Notes under the pieces: generated by a model
Database searches by the model: none
What the model was told of the DNA's origin: nothing
The model's input: only the letters and a program-made list of their open reading frames with translations
Shown here: positions 6,864-7,006 of the stretch, in pieces
Numbering within the stretch: the first letter of the stretch is position 1
How the letters are laid out: every line of letters starts with the position of its first letter
Program-made: the position numbers and the translations under genes
Assembly (NCBI GenBank): GCA_027067895.1
Contig: JAMOUY010000301.1
Span: forward strand, 1 to 7,006
Source of the DNA: Acidobacteriota bacterium
Lineage (GTDB): Bacteria; Acidobacteriota; Holophagae; Thermotomaculales; Thermotomaculaceae
Reading direction: 5' to 3'
DNA length: 7,006 bases

Positions 6864-6880
6864 TCGGCATGGTTATCTCT
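6864..6880 (-). repeat. Right arm of the 17-bp inverted repeat, at the predicted 5' end of the GNAT mRNA
   Basis: The - strand reads AGAGATAACCATGCCGA from 6880 to 6864, identical to the + strand at 6219-6235. The arm starts at the base where transcription from the -10 box at 6892-6887 should begin and ends 7 nt before the Shine-Dalgarno, so it fills the first half of the short 5' leader. Confidence 0.9.
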
Positions 6881-6886
6881 AAATAA

Positions 6887-6915
6887 AATATACATTTTAA
6901 AAAGGATTTTGTCAA
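6887..6915 (-). promoter_or_regulatory. Near-consensus sigma70 promoter of the GNAT gene
   Basis: On the - strand there is a perfect -35 TTGACA (6915-6910), a 17-bp spacer and a -10 TATATT (6892-6887, five of six consensus bases). A 6-nt discriminator TTATTT puts the start at an A at 6880, giving a leader of 36 nt. This is the strongest promoter in the window by consensus match. It lies just outside the right arm of the inverted repeat. Confidence 0.8.
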
Positions 6916-6949
6916 TGGAAAAGAGGTTTTTAATTTTTCAAAAAAACGG

Positions 6950-6978
6950 TTGATTAAAGTTTTGGGACGAAGTAAAAT
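6950..6978 (+). promoter_or_regulatory. Rightward promoter for a gene beyond the window
   Basis: A -35 TTGATT (6950-6955, the same hexamer as in the rpmE promoter), a 17-bp spacer and a -10 TAAAAT (6973-6978) point to the right, with a predicted start near 6985. The -35 boxes of this and the GNAT promoter are 34 bp apart and face away from each other, so the region is a divergent promoter pair. The downstream gene is not in the window. Confidence 0.55.
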
Positions 6979-6989
6979 AGAGTAACTCT
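6979..6989. promoter_or_regulatory. Small palindrome at the start site of the rightward promoter (possible operator)
   Basis: AGAGTAACTCT is a palindrome of two 5-bp arms around one central base. It abuts the -10 box and spans the predicted start, a position where a repressor would block transcription. It is short and could be chance. Confidence 0.25.
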
Positions 6990-7006
6990 TTAAACCGGTA
7001 CGGCGA

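Noticed and set aside
6845..6895. Longer GNAT reading frame starting at 6895
   Set aside because: It would begin inside the promoter, upstream of the predicted transcription start at 6880, and the 17 added residues have no family resemblance; the AAAAGGAGG before 6844 decides the start.
1..7006. CRISPR arrays, tRNA or rRNA genes, insertion sequences with transposase
   Set aside because: No regularly spaced repeats, no cloverleaf-like segment and no transposase or integrase reading frame were found.

Overview
The window reads as ordinary chromosome of a low-to-moderate GC bacterium (about 40% GC by eye). Genes are tightly packed with short intergenic gaps. The presence of murA, zinc-type L31, RF1 with its glutamine methyltransferase PrmC, and an HD-GYP protein shows a walled bacterium with c-di-GMP-type signalling. 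The order rpmE-prfA-prmC-murA is one I associate with Desulfobacterota, Deferribacterota/Aquificota-like lineages and, in part, Firmicutes. I cannot place the organism more precisely from this sequence alone.

Layout. (1) Positions 1-1106, + strand: the 3' part of a DegT/DnrJ/EryC1-type PLP sugar aminotransferase, cut by the left edge. (2) Positions 1114-1141: a good sigma70-type promoter, followed by a + strand cluster: rpmE (1178-1381), prfA (1397-2470), prmC (2485-3315) and murA (3308-4570, overlapping prmC by 8 bp). After 37 bp comes a 535-aa protein with TPR-like helices and an HD-GYP domain (4608-6215). (3) Positions 6248-6844, - strand: a GNAT acetyltransferase convergent with the HD-GYP gene. 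It has its own near-consensus promoter (TTGACA, 17 bp, TATATT) and a strong Shine-Dalgarno. (4) Positions 6845-7006: a divergent intergenic region with a second promoter pointing right, out of the window.

Functional logic. Three of the clustered genes serve translation: L31, RF1, and PrmC, which methylates the GGQ glutamine of RF1. MurA catalyses the first committed step of peptidoglycan synthesis. The HD-GYP protein is probably a cytoplasmic cyclic-dinucleotide phosphodiesterase whose input is a helical-repeat domain rather than a receiver domain.

The most unusual feature is a perfect 17-bp inverted repeat (6219-6235 and 6864-6880) that brackets the GNAT gene exactly. The predicted transcription start of the GNAT mRNA is the first base of one arm. 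The other arm ends in a T-run where transcription would be expected to stop. The two ends of this mRNA would therefore be perfectly complementary over 17 nt. Three readings are given as separate findings: a panhandle mRNA, an invertible gene cassette, and a small cassette with terminal inverted repeats. No CRISPR array, tRNA, rRNA or transposase was seen.
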